Shown here piece after piece: positions 56,940-64,000 of a stretch of DNA of 64,000 nucleotides (position 1 is the stretch's first letter; each line of letters opens with the position of its first letter). The translations under genes and the position numbers were made by a program. The notes beneath the pieces were generated by a model. That model did no database searches. It had not been told where the DNA came from and was given only the letters and a program-made list of their open reading frames with translations. Source of the stretch: Halorussus marinus (GTDB lineage Archaea > Halobacteriota > Halobacteria > Halobacteriales > Haladaptataceae); the NCBI RefSeq assembly GCF_004765795.1, contig NZ_SBIV01000001.1:682001-746000 (forward strand), read 5' to 3'.

Positions 56940-58574
56940 ATGGAACGTGACGTGTCGTCAGTCCGGGACGACTTTCCGGTGCTGGATCGACGGGTGGACG
57001 ACGAGCCGCTGACGTACCTCGACAACGCGGCGACGACCCAGACGCCCCGCGAGGTGTACGAGGTCTACGAGGAGTTTTACGCCGGCTACAACGCGAACGT
57101 CCACCGCGGGATCCACGCGCTGAGCCACGAGGCCTCGGTGGCCTACGAGGCGGCCCACGACCGACTCGCCGAGTTCGTGGGCGCGAGCGGCGGCCGCGAG
57201 GAGATGATATTCACGAAAAACACCACCGAAGCCATCAACCTCGTGGCCTACGGGCTCGGGCTGAACGAACTCGGCCCCGGCGACGAGGTGGTGCTGACCG
57301 AGATGGAGCACCACGCCTCGCTAGTGACATGGCAACAGGTCGCAAAGCGAACCGGCGCCGACGTCCGGTACATCCGCGTCGACGACGACGGCACCCTCGA
57401 CATGGACCACGCCAAGGAGCTGATCGGCCCGGACACCGCGGTCGTCTCGGTGACCCACGTCTCGAACACGCTCGGGACGGTCAACCCCGTGGCGGCGCTC
57501 GCGGAGTTGGCCCACGACGCGGGCGCGTACATCCTCGTCGACGGCGCCCAGTCGGTGCCGACCCGGCCGGTCGACGTCGAGGCGATGGACGCCGACTTCC
57601 TCGCGTTCTCGGGCCACAAGATGGCCGGACCGACCGGCATCGGCGGTCTGTACGGCAAGCGCCACCTCCTCGAAGAGATGGAGCCGTTCCTCTACGGCGG
57701 CGAGATGATCCGCAACGTCACCTTCCACGAGTCGACCTGGAACGAGCTCCCGTGGAAGTTCGAGGCCGGGACCCCGCCCATCGCGGCGGGCATCGCGCTC
57801 GGAGCCGCCGCCGACTACCTCGACGACATCGGGATGGACGCGGTTCGGGACCACGAGAACGAACTCGCCCAGTACCTGCTCGAACGCCTCGACGCCCGCG
57901 ACGACGTCGAGACCTACGGCCCGCCCGCGGGCGAGGAGCGGTCGGGGCTGGTCGCGTTCAACCTCGACGGCGTCCACGGTCACGACCTCTCGTCGCTCCT
58001 GAACGACCGCGGGATCGCCATCCGGGCGGGCGACCACTGCACCCAGCCGCTCCACGACAAGCTCGACGTGCCGGGGTCGGTCCGGGCCTCCTTCTACGTC
58101 TACAACACCACAGCGGAGATCGACCGGCTACTCGACGCCCTCGACGGCGCGCGCGACCGCCTCGAGGAGTATCTGGAAGACCGGTATCACGACCGCATCG
58201 CCGACCACTACCGGCGGCCACGGAACGCGGGCGGCCTCGAGGACGCCACGTTCACCAAACACTCCGCAGAGACTTCCTGTGGCGACGAGGGCGAGTTCCA
58301 CGTCTCGGTCGGGTCCGACGGCACCATCGAGGAACTCAGCTTCGAGAGCGAGAGCTGTGCGGTCAGTACCGCGGTCGCCAGCCTCCTCACCGAGCACCTC
58401 GCCGGCGAGCCCGTCGAGACCGCCGCGACGCTCGACGGGACGGCGGTCGAACTTCTCGACGGACAGTTCCCCGATCTCCGGCGCGAGTGCGTGACCGGGC
58501 CCGAGCGGGTGATCCGGGAAGGCGCCCGCGAGCATCTCGACGCGAGCGCGGAGTCGGCGCCCGCCGACGACTGA
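56940..58574 (+). CDS. sufS: cysteine desulfurase SufS fused to IscU-type scaffold
   Basis: A 544-residue fusion. Residues 1-410: SufS-type class V aminotransferase fold with PLP Lys227 (SGHKMAGPTG) and catalytic Cys367 (RAGDHCTQP). Residues 415-540: IscU/SufU-like scaffold with the three cluster cysteines at 447 (SCGDEG), 473 (SCAVST) and 517 (ECVTGP); spacing 26 and 44 matches IscU rather than the longer SufU. A Glu takes the place of the His before the third Cys of E. coli IscU. One chain would thus mobilise sulfur and assemble the cluster. A TTTATGAG box 22-29 nt before the ATG supports the start. Confidence 0.92.
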   Translation: MERDVSSVRDDFPVLDRRVDDEPLTYLDNAATTQTPREVYEVYEEFYAGYNANVHRGIHALSHEASVAYEAAHDRLAEFVGASGGREEMIFTKNTTEAINLVAYGLGLNELGPGDEVVLTEMEHHASLVTWQQVAKRTGADVRYIRVDDDGTLDMDHAKELIGPDTAVVSVTHVSNTLGTVNPVAALAELAHDAGAYILVDGAQSVPTRPVDVEAMDADFLAFSGHKMAGPTGIGGLYGKRHLLEEMEPFLYGGEMIRNVTFHESTWNELPWKFEAGTPPIAAGIALGAAADYLDDIGMDAVRDHENELAQYLLERLDARDDVETYGPPAGEERSGLVAFNLDGVHGHDLSSLLNDRGIAIRAGDHCTQPLHDKLDVPGSVRASFYVYNTTAEIDRLLDALDGARDRLEEYLEDRYHDRIADHYRRPRNAGGLEDATFTKHSAETSCGDEGEFHVSVGSDGTIEELSFESESCAVSTAVASLLTEHLAGEPVETAATLDGTAVELLDGQFPDLRRECVTGPERVIREGAREHLDASAESAPADD

Positions 58575-58577
58575 CCC

Positions 58578-58793
58578 CTACTCGTCTAACAACTGGAGGT
58601 CCTCGGCGACGAGGTCCGCCAGCGTGTCCGCGAGGTCGGGGTCGACCTCCGCGACCGGGTCGCCGCCGTGTCGACGGTCGTTGTGGCGCGCGAGCGTCGC
58701 TTCGAGCTCCGGAAGCGGGACCCGGCTGGTGGTCTCGCACTCCGAGCAGACGATCGGCACGTCGGGGACGTCCTCGTCGGTGTCACTCGCCAT
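58578..58793 (-). CDS. 71-residue zinc-finger-like protein
   Basis: A short acidic protein with VCSECETTSRVP (15-26) and a downstream RHNDRRHGG (37-45): two Cys and two His spaced as in C2H2-type fingers. The remainder is an acidic helical tail. Its stop lies 3 bp from the SufS-IscU stop, convergent. I do not recognise the family. Confidence 0.65.
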   Translation of the reverse strand: MASDTDEDVPDVPIVCSECETTSRVPLPELEATLARHNDRRHGGDPVAEVDPDLADTLADLVAEDLQLLDE

Positions 58794-58976
58794 CGTGTGT
58801 GTGCTCGGTGCGCAGTACCAAAATCGGGTCGGTTCGAGCGCCGGGTCCGGTCGCTGGGTCGTCGGACCGACGCGCGGTGGCGAGCGTCCGGGCCTCCCCG
58901 GACTGTCGCCGTCGGCAAATTCCCACGACAGCGACAAGACTATGTGGTGTGGTCTCAAGGAACTACTCGTATCGCC

Positions 58977-59246
58977 ATGCAACCGTGCCAGAACTGCCAG
59001 ACGGTCATCGACGAGTACATCTTGGATAAACAACTCGAACCGCTGCGCGATCTCACGGTCGACGATTTCAACGTCTGTGCCGACTGCGCGACGGTCGTCG
59101 ACGACGCCTGCGTGGCGTGTGGCGGCGCGGTCTACGTCCCCCGAAGCCACGCGACGGCCCCCGACTACTGTCCGGCGTGTCGGTCCGACCACATCGAGCG
59201 CACGGGACGCGACCCCGGCTGGAGCCTCGATACGCCCTCGAGCTGA
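58977..59246 (+). CDS. double zinc-ribbon protein (DUF7571-like)
   Basis: An 89-residue protein with four CxxC knuckles: CQNC (4-7), CADC (about 34-37), CVAC (about 45-48) and CPAC (about 67-70), enough for two zinc sites. Between them is a helical segment, DEYILDKQLEPLRDLTVDD. The ATG at 58977 is chosen as it opens the first knuckle. I believe this is a haloarchaeal DUF7571-type family, function unknown. Divergent from the small C2H2-like gene. Confidence 0.7.
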   Translation: MQPCQNCQTVIDEYILDKQLEPLRDLTVDDFNVCADCATVVDDACVACGGAVYVPRSHATAPDYCPACRSDHIERTGRDPGWSLDTPSS

Positions 59247-59275
59247 GCGAGCCCGCCCCGACGGCTCGCCCCCGC

Positions 59276-59281
59276 TTTTTT
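59276..59281 (+). terminator. T-run terminator candidate
   Basis: Six T residues on the plus strand, 30 bp after the zinc-ribbon gene stop, between two convergent genes. A likely archaeal termination site. Confidence 0.35.
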
Positions 59282-59300
59282 CGAACACCCCGGGCCGGCG

Positions 59301-61634
59301 CTACGTGGCGTCCGGCTCGGTCAGCGCCCCCAACAGGTACTCGGCCCGCTCGGCGTCGAGCGGCTCGTTTGCGTTCCCGCAGTGGGGCGACTGGACGCAG
59401 GCCGGACACCCGCCGGTCGAGTCGCAGTCACAGCCGCCGATCATCTCGGCGGTGGTCGAAAGGAGCGACTCGACGGTCTCGTAGCCCTCCCGGACCAGTC
59501 CGACGCCGCCGGGGTAGCCGTCGTAGACGAAGATCGTGCTCTGGTCGGTGTGGGGGTGGCGGGGCGTCGACAGGCCGCCGATGTCGCCCCGATCGCAGAG
59601 GAGTTCGAGCGGGAACAGCGAGATCAGCCCGTGCTCGGCGGCGTGGATGGCGCCGGGGAAGTCCCCGCGCTCGCGCACCTCGGCCTCGACGTCGGCGGGG
59701 ACGGTGAAGTACAGCGCCGTCGTGGACAGCGACAGCTCCGGGAGGTCGAGCGACTCGCGAGCCAGCGCGTCGCCGGTGGTCCCGTCCCGGCGCTCGAACC
59801 CGGTGATCTGCTTGCGCATCGTGACGTCCGCGAGTCGGACCGGGACGTCCTCGCGGGTCGAGAGGCGCTTCTCGCGGCGGTCGGCTTCGACGGTGATGGC
59901 CTTCTCGTGGAGGACCTTGGTGTAGTAGTCGGCCCACGTCGGCGTGAGTTCGGCGACGCCGGCGTCGAGGTCCAGTTCGACCACCTCGTAGGCCTGCCCC
60001 TGGTGGTAGTAGATCGCGCCGGGGTGGGCGTCGGTCAGCGCGTCGCCAAATGGTAGGGTCGCGACGGTCTCGCCGTTCCTGCGGTCGAGCAGGTTCACCT
60101 CGCGGTCGTCGATGGTCCGGAGGCTCGTCTCGTGTTGGGGACTGCCGCCGCCGTCGTACGTCCACCGGACTCCCTCGGCGGTGGTGCGGCGCTCGAGTTC
60201 GCCCGCGTCTTCGAGCCCCGCGACCAGATCCGAAAACTCCTCGCCGAAGAAGCGCTCGTCGGCGGGTTCGAGCCACGTCTCGCGAGCCGCCGAGCGGACG
60301 TGATCGGGCATCAGTTCGTCGTTCGCGGGGTTCACGACCGCGCGCTCGGGGTCGCCGTCGAACAGCTCGTCGGGATCGCTCATCAGGTACTGGTCGAGTT
60401 GGTCCTCGCCCGCGACCAGCCCCACCAGCGCGGGGTCCTCGCCCCGGCCGGCGCGGCCGGCCTGCTGGAACGCCGCCATCCGAGTGCCGGGGTAGCCGTC
60501 GAGCAGGACGGCGTCGAGCCCGCCGATGTCGACCCCGAGCTCCAAGGCGTTCGTGCTCCAGACGCCCGGAATCTCGCCGTCCCGGAGCCCGTCTTCGATC
60601 TCGCTTCGTCGGTCGCGATCCAGCGCGGCCTGATACGCGGTCACGTCGGGCGCGAGGTCCCCGCGACCGCGCTCGCGGAGTTCGTCGGCGCTCTCCATCG
60701 CGTACCGCTCGGCGGCCTGTCGCGCCCGGGTGAACGTCAGCGTCTGGTAGCCCTTCGAGACGAGGTCGGCGAACAGCCGCTTGGTCTCGGTGTGGCTCGA
60801 CGTGCGGCGGCCGCTGGCTCCCGCCGCGGGGTTCTCGTACTCGGGCGGGTTCCACAATACCCAGTGGGTCGGGCCGGTCGCGCTCGCGTCCTCGTCGACG
60901 AGCCGGAACGATGATTCGGGCTCGCCGGTCACGCTCGCGGCGTGTTCGACCGGGTTGCCGATGGTGGCCGAACAGCAGACGAAATCGGGGTCCGAATCGT
61001 AGCGCTCACAGACCCGCCGGAGCCGGCGTACCACGAGCGAGACGTGGCTCCCGAACACCCCGCGGTACTCGTGGACCTCGTCGAGCACCACCGTTTCGAG
61101 GCCCTTGAAGAACCAGTCCCAGAGCCGGTAGGCGTGGGGCAACAGCGCGTAGTGGAGCATGTCCGGGGTCACGAGCAGGACGGTCGGCCGGCGGTCCCGG
61201 ACCGCCTCTTTGTCCGTCCGGTCGAGCCGACCGGTGTATCGCTCGACCGAGACGCGGCTCCCGAACCCGAGGTCGCGCGCGAGCCCCGACAGCGTCTCGT
61301 GCTGGTCGTTGATGAGCGCGACCTGCGGGGCGACGTAGAGAGTCCGCCCGCCGTGATCCATCGCGCGCTCGAACGCGGGGACGGTGTAGGTCAGGCTCTT
61401 GCCGCTGGCGGTCGGCGTGGCGACGACGGCGTTCGCCCCGCCGCGGACCGCCTCGACCGCGGCGGCCTGATGGCGGTAGAGCGCCTCGATCCCGCGGTCG
61501 GCGAGCGCCGACTCCAGTCGCGATTCGAGCGCCACGTCGCGGGTCTCGCCCGCCCGTCCGGGTCGGGTGCGGTGGGCCGCGATCTGGCCGTCGTAGTAGG
61601 GGCGCTCGCGGAGCCACTCGATTGTCTCGTCCAC
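59301..61634 (-). CDS. DEAH-box helicase, Hrq1/MrfA-like, with Cys-rich C-terminus
   Basis: A 777-residue superfamily 2 helicase. Walker A TPTASGKS (73-80), DEVH box in VVLDEVHEY, and later SAT and QAGRAGR motifs. The C-terminal half is a DUF1998 (MZB) domain with the cysteine cluster CDCDSTGGCPAC and CVQSPHC at about 732-755, the four-Cys metal site of Hrq1 and bacterial MrfA. MrfA and Hrq1 act in nucleotide-excision or crosslink repair; here too a DNA repair role is the best guess. The start codon is GTG at 61634. Divergent from moxR. Confidence 0.9.
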   Translation of the reverse strand: MDETIEWLRERPYYDGQIAAHRTRPGRAGETRDVALESRLESALADRGIEALYRHQAAAVEAVRGGANAVVATPTASGKSLTYTVPAFERAMDHGGRTLYVAPQVALINDQHETLSGLARDLGFGSRVSVERYTGRLDRTDKEAVRDRRPTVLLVTPDMLHYALLPHAYRLWDWFFKGLETVVLDEVHEYRGVFGSHVSLVVRRLRRVCERYDSDPDFVCCSATIGNPVEHAASVTGEPESSFRLVDEDASATGPTHWVLWNPPEYENPAAGASGRRTSSHTETKRLFADLVSKGYQTLTFTRARQAAERYAMESADELRERGRGDLAPDVTAYQAALDRDRRSEIEDGLRDGEIPGVWSTNALELGVDIGGLDAVLLDGYPGTRMAAFQQAGRAGRGEDPALVGLVAGEDQLDQYLMSDPDELFDGDPERAVVNPANDELMPDHVRSAARETWLEPADERFFGEEFSDLVAGLEDAGELERRTTAEGVRWTYDGGGSPQHETSLRTIDDREVNLLDRRNGETVATLPFGDALTDAHPGAIYYHQGQAYEVVELDLDAGVAELTPTWADYYTKVLHEKAITVEADRREKRLSTREDVPVRLADVTMRKQITGFERRDGTTGDALARESLDLPELSLSTTALYFTVPADVEAEVRERGDFPGAIHAAEHGLISLFPLELLCDRGDIGGLSTPRHPHTDQSTIFVYDGYPGGVGLVREGYETVESLLSTTAEMIGGCDCDSTGGCPACVQSPHCGNANEPLDAERAEYLLGALTEPDAT

Positions 61635-61738
61635 GTCCGGGCGGTAGGGGCCGGTCGTCTAACGCCTTTCGCCCCGGAGCGACCGCGATCGCCCGAGGCG
61701 GGCCGAACCCTTTTAATCGGGCGCCGAGATGTCGGCGC

Positions 61739-62695
61739 ATGGACCAACCGACCGCAACGAAGCGATGCGAGCGCGTCCTCGACGCGGTCGGCGACGCGGT
61801 CATCGCCGACCGGGAGTTCCTCGAAACCGTCCTCACCGGGATCCTCGCCCGGGGCCACGTCCTGCTGGAGGACGTGCCCGGCACGGGCAAGACCCTGACC
61901 GCCCGGAGCTTCGCCGACGCGCTCGGACTCTCGTTTTCGCGCATCCAGTTCACTCCCGACCTCCTCCCGGCCGACATCACCGGCTCGAACGTGTACAACG
62001 AGGGGACCGGCGACTTCGAGTTCTCGCCCGGCCCCGTCTTCGCGAACGTGGTACTGGCCGACGAGATCAACCGCGCGCCGCCCAAGACTCAGGCCGCGCT
62101 CCTCGAAGCCATGGGGGAAGGACAGGTCACCGTCGACGGCGACACCCACCGGCTCCCCGAGCCGTTCTTCGTGCTCGCGACCCAGAATCCGGTCGAACAG
62201 CAGGGCACCTTCGGCCTGCCGGAGGCCCAGCGCGACCGGTTCATCGTCAAGACCGAGATGGGCTACCCCGACTTCGACGGCGAGCGCGAACTCATCGACC
62301 GGCGGGCCGACCGGGTCGCGAAGGCCCCGAGCGTCGAGGCGGTCCTGCAGGGCCGGGAGGTCCCCGAGATCCAACGGGTGCTCGAAGGCATCCGGGTCGA
62401 CGACAAGCTCCGGGACTACGTGGTCGCGCTCGGGCGGGCGACCCGAGAGGACGACCGGATCGACGTCGGCGTCTCGCCGCGCGGAGTCCAGCGGCTGTTC
62501 GAGGCCGCCCGCGCCGGCGCGGTCGTCAACGGCCGCGACTACGTGGTGCCCGACGACGTCAAGCGGGTCGCACGGCCGGCGCTCGCCCATCGGCTGGTGC
62601 TGACCGACGAGGCGGGCGTCCGGGGCGTCGACCGGGAGGCGGTCGTCGCTGACGTGCTCGATCGGGTCGACGTGCCCGCTGTCACGCCCACCTGA
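61739..62695 (+). CDS. MoxR-family AAA+ ATPase
   Basis: A 318-residue MoxR ATPase: Walker A VPGTGKT (46-52), Walker B VVLADEINRAPPKTQ, sensor 1 ATQNP and a C-terminal lid domain. MoxR proteins are chaperone-like and usually sit upstream of DUF58 and VWA genes. Neither is adjacent here: a small Htur_1727-like gene follows and a DUF7519-like gene converges from the right, so part of the usual cluster may lie beyond the window. A TTTTAATCGG box (-30) supports the ATG at 61739. Confidence 0.9.
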   Translation: MDQPTATKRCERVLDAVGDAVIADREFLETVLTGILARGHVLLEDVPGTGKTLTARSFADALGLSFSRIQFTPDLLPADITGSNVYNEGTGDFEFSPGPVFANVVLADEINRAPPKTQAALLEAMGEGQVTVDGDTHRLPEPFFVLATQNPVEQQGTFGLPEAQRDRFIVKTEMGYPDFDGERELIDRRADRVAKAPSVEAVLQGREVPEIQRVLEGIRVDDKLRDYVVALGRATREDDRIDVGVSPRGVQRLFEAARAGAVVNGRDYVVPDDVKRVARPALAHRLVLTDEAGVRGVDREAVVADVLDRVDVPAVTPT

Positions 62696-62779
62696 GCGGC
62701 GCGCCGAACGTCATCGGGGCGGCTCCCGCGGGCCGGGAACCGCCGCAACTCGTTTTTCGCCCCGTTCGAATCGCCGTCC

Positions 62780-63073
62780 ATGGTCGAGAAAGCGAGACGC
62801 GCGAAGGTCGGACCCGCGCGTGCGGACCCGGACCGGACGTGGGAGGTGTTCGCCCGCGACGAGGCCGGCGACGACCCGCGGTACGTCGGGCGGGTTCGGG
62901 CGGGCGACGCCGACGCGGCCCACGCGGAGGCGAGTCGGCTGTTCTGCTGGTACGCCGCGGAGGTGTGGGTGGTTCCGTCGGCGGCGATCCGGACGTATGC
63001 GGTCGACGCCGCCGGCGAATCCGAGTCGGCGCTCCCGGAGACCGGCGACGAAGGCCGGACCCACGAGCTGTAA
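62780..63073 (+). CDS. Htur_1727-family rSAM-partnered candidate RiPP protein
   Basis: A 97-residue protein of a strictly haloarchaeal family that NCBI describes as partnered with a radical-SAM enzyme and a candidate ribosomally made, modified peptide. Seen here: PDRTWEVFARDE (18-28), VGRVRAGDADAAHAEASRLF, and WVVPSAAIRTY. This first region also resembles PaaB. No radical SAM gene is in the window on this side, though one could lie to the right. The family call is from memory and should be checked. A CTCGTTTTTCG stretch about 28 nt upstream is a likely promoter. Confidence 0.6.
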   Translation: MVEKARRAKVGPARADPDRTWEVFARDEAGDDPRYVGRVRAGDADAAHAEASRLFCWYAAEVWVVPSAAIRTYAVDAAGESESALPETGDEGRTHEL

Positions 63074-63095
63074 GTCCGCGCGACCGGCGGCCGGC

Positions 63096-63995
63096 TCACC
63101 GGAGCGCCGCCACCAGCAGGACGATCGCGCCGACCGCGCCGACGAGCGCGACGGTCACGCCGCCGACCGCCGTCGGCGCCGCCGACGGGATCGCGTCCGC
63201 CACGCCGTCGGCGGCCGCGAGCGCGAGCCCCCCGACCGCGACCGTTCCGACCGCGTGCAACAGTTCGGCGCGGCGGGTGTCGGCTCGCCGACCGACCTCG
63301 GCGCCGAGCGTCGTCGCGAACTCCCCCGCGTCCCAGACGACGAGCGCGAGCGCGAGCCCCGCGAGCACCGTCCAGAGGGGCACGTCAAGCGTCCCCGCGA
63401 ACGCCGCCGCGACGAACAGCCCGCCGGCCGCGAGCGACGGCCCGGCGATCGCGTCGGCGACGAGCCCGATCGCGAAGCAAAACCAGAGGGCGAACACGCC
63501 GAGCGCCGCCAGAAACGCCACCAGCGCGGCGAGCCCGACGACGACGGTCTCGGCGCCGTAGAAGTCGACGACTCCCCCAGAGAGCCGGCGGAACTGGTCG
63601 GCGAGCGCCGCGTCGAGCCGCCCGGCGACGAACGCGACCAGTCCGTCGACGACCCGTTCGCCGGCGACCCACGACGCGGCGGCGATCGCGACGCCCGCGG
63701 CGTACGGCGCGTAGCCGACGAGCAGGTCGGCGGTCGGCGTGCGGGCCGACCCTCTCACGAGCCCGAGCGCGACCGCGACCGCGAGCGCGCCGACGGTCAG
63801 CCCGACGAGGGCGCGGCGAAGCCCGGTGTCGGTGGTCACGTCGACGAGCGGATCGAAGGCGGCGGGCGGGAGCGCCGCGCGGAGGGCGTCGGTCGGGACC
63901 GCGACGCCGACGAGGAGTGCGATCGGGAGCGCGGCCAGCGCCGCGGTCGCGACCCAGACCGCCGCGCGGTCGAGGGCGTCCGCGACGGCCGCCAC
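63096..63995 (-). CDS. polytopic membrane protein (DUF7519-like), possibly 5' partial
   Basis: Up to 299 residues with about eight hydrophobic helices, rich in Ala, Val and Gly. The segment WDAGEFATTLGAEVGRRADTRRAELLHA matches what I recall of DUF7519, which occurs in haloarchaeal MoxR-DUF58-transglutaminase clusters; its presence here next to moxR supports that (only short pieces quoted: VVWDAGEFATTLGAEV). The GTG at 63995 is the last possible start in the window, but the frame stays open to the edge, so the true start may lie outside. Confidence 0.7.
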   Translation of the reverse strand: MAAVADALDRAAVWVATAALAALPIALLVGVAVPTDALRAALPPAAFDPLVDVTTDTGLRRALVGLTVGALAVAVALGLVRGSARTPTADLLVGYAPYAAGVAIAAASWVAGERVVDGLVAFVAGRLDAALADQFRRLSGGVVDFYGAETVVVGLAALVAFLAALGVFALWFCFAIGLVADAIAGPSLAAGGLFVAAAFAGTLDVPLWTVLAGLALALVVWDAGEFATTLGAEVGRRADTRRAELLHAVGTVAVGGLALAAADGVADAIPSAAPTAVGGVTVALVGAVGAIVLLVAALR

Positions 63996-64000
63996 TTCGA

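Noticed and set aside
1..64000. CRISPR arrays and complete insertion sequences
   Set aside because: No regularly spaced direct repeats and no transposase or terminal inverted repeats were seen by eye.

Overview
The window is chromosomal DNA of a halophilic archaeon (class Halobacteria). The signs are very high GC with Asp/Glu-rich proteins, many Tat-type lipoproteins (RR motif plus a lipobox ending in Cys), halocyanin-like cupredoxins, promoter boxes 25-35 nt upstream of leaderless starts, a TrmB-family regulator, a Y-family polymerase with a C-terminal PIP box, and a tRNA-Trp whose intron carries a box C/D methylation guide. I cannot name the genus from sequence alone. Because of the GC bias, almost every gene has long open frames antisense or out of frame; I treat those as shadows.

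Layout. 0-5 kb: acyl-CoA metabolism (thioesterase, enoyl-CoA hydratase, SDR, MaoC), a halocyanin and a secreted PQQ-type sugar dehydrogenase. 5-18 kb: sensor kinase, lipoprotein, phenylacetate-CoA ligase, YeiH-type exporter with an overlapping 41-aa membrane peptide, flippase, M48 protease, second halocyanin, membrane-fused spermidine-synthase-like protein, and a 750-aa lipoprotein (pilin-like, LamG and beta-propeller parts). 18.1-19.8 kb: a lower-GC patch on the 3' side of tRNA-Trp with a 2-TM protein and a frameshifted zinc-finger gene. 20-25.4 kb: core genes (two haloarchaeal families, guaB, P-loop kinase, 7TM histidine kinase).

25.4-31.1 kb is the clearest accessory segment. It runs from a frameshifted HTH-regulator remnant to tRNA-Lys and has visibly lower GC. 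It holds a 1166-aa protein joining a winged helix, a FilR1-like domain, a STAND-type NTPase and a TPR array, then a convergent lipoprotein, decayed DNA and a duplicated tRNA-Lys 3' end. This is my best candidate for an undescribed system.

31.3-47.7 kb: TrkA-N/DHH phosphoesterase, creatininase, phosphotransferase, PRC-barrel, aminotransferase, a DUF47-like helical protein, a thioredoxin fold without its cysteines, a small unknown cluster behind two tandem DtxR-type iron boxes, an MMPL/RND exporter overlapping its TrmB-family regulator (with a palindromic operator), a CNNM/CorC-like protein, a rhodanese lipoprotein and an overlapping three-gene cassette. 47.8-64 kb: S9 peptidase, CBS protein, PAS kinase, HerA-like ATPase, MFS transporter, dinB, a SufS-IscU fusion, two small zinc-ribbon proteins, an Hrq1/MrfA-like helicase, a MoxR ATPase, an Htur_1727-type small protein and a membrane protein that may run off the right edge.

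Overall this is mainly conserved chromosome interrupted by two tRNA-proximal accessory patches, both on the 3' side of their tRNA, the side where archaeal integrative elements normally insert.
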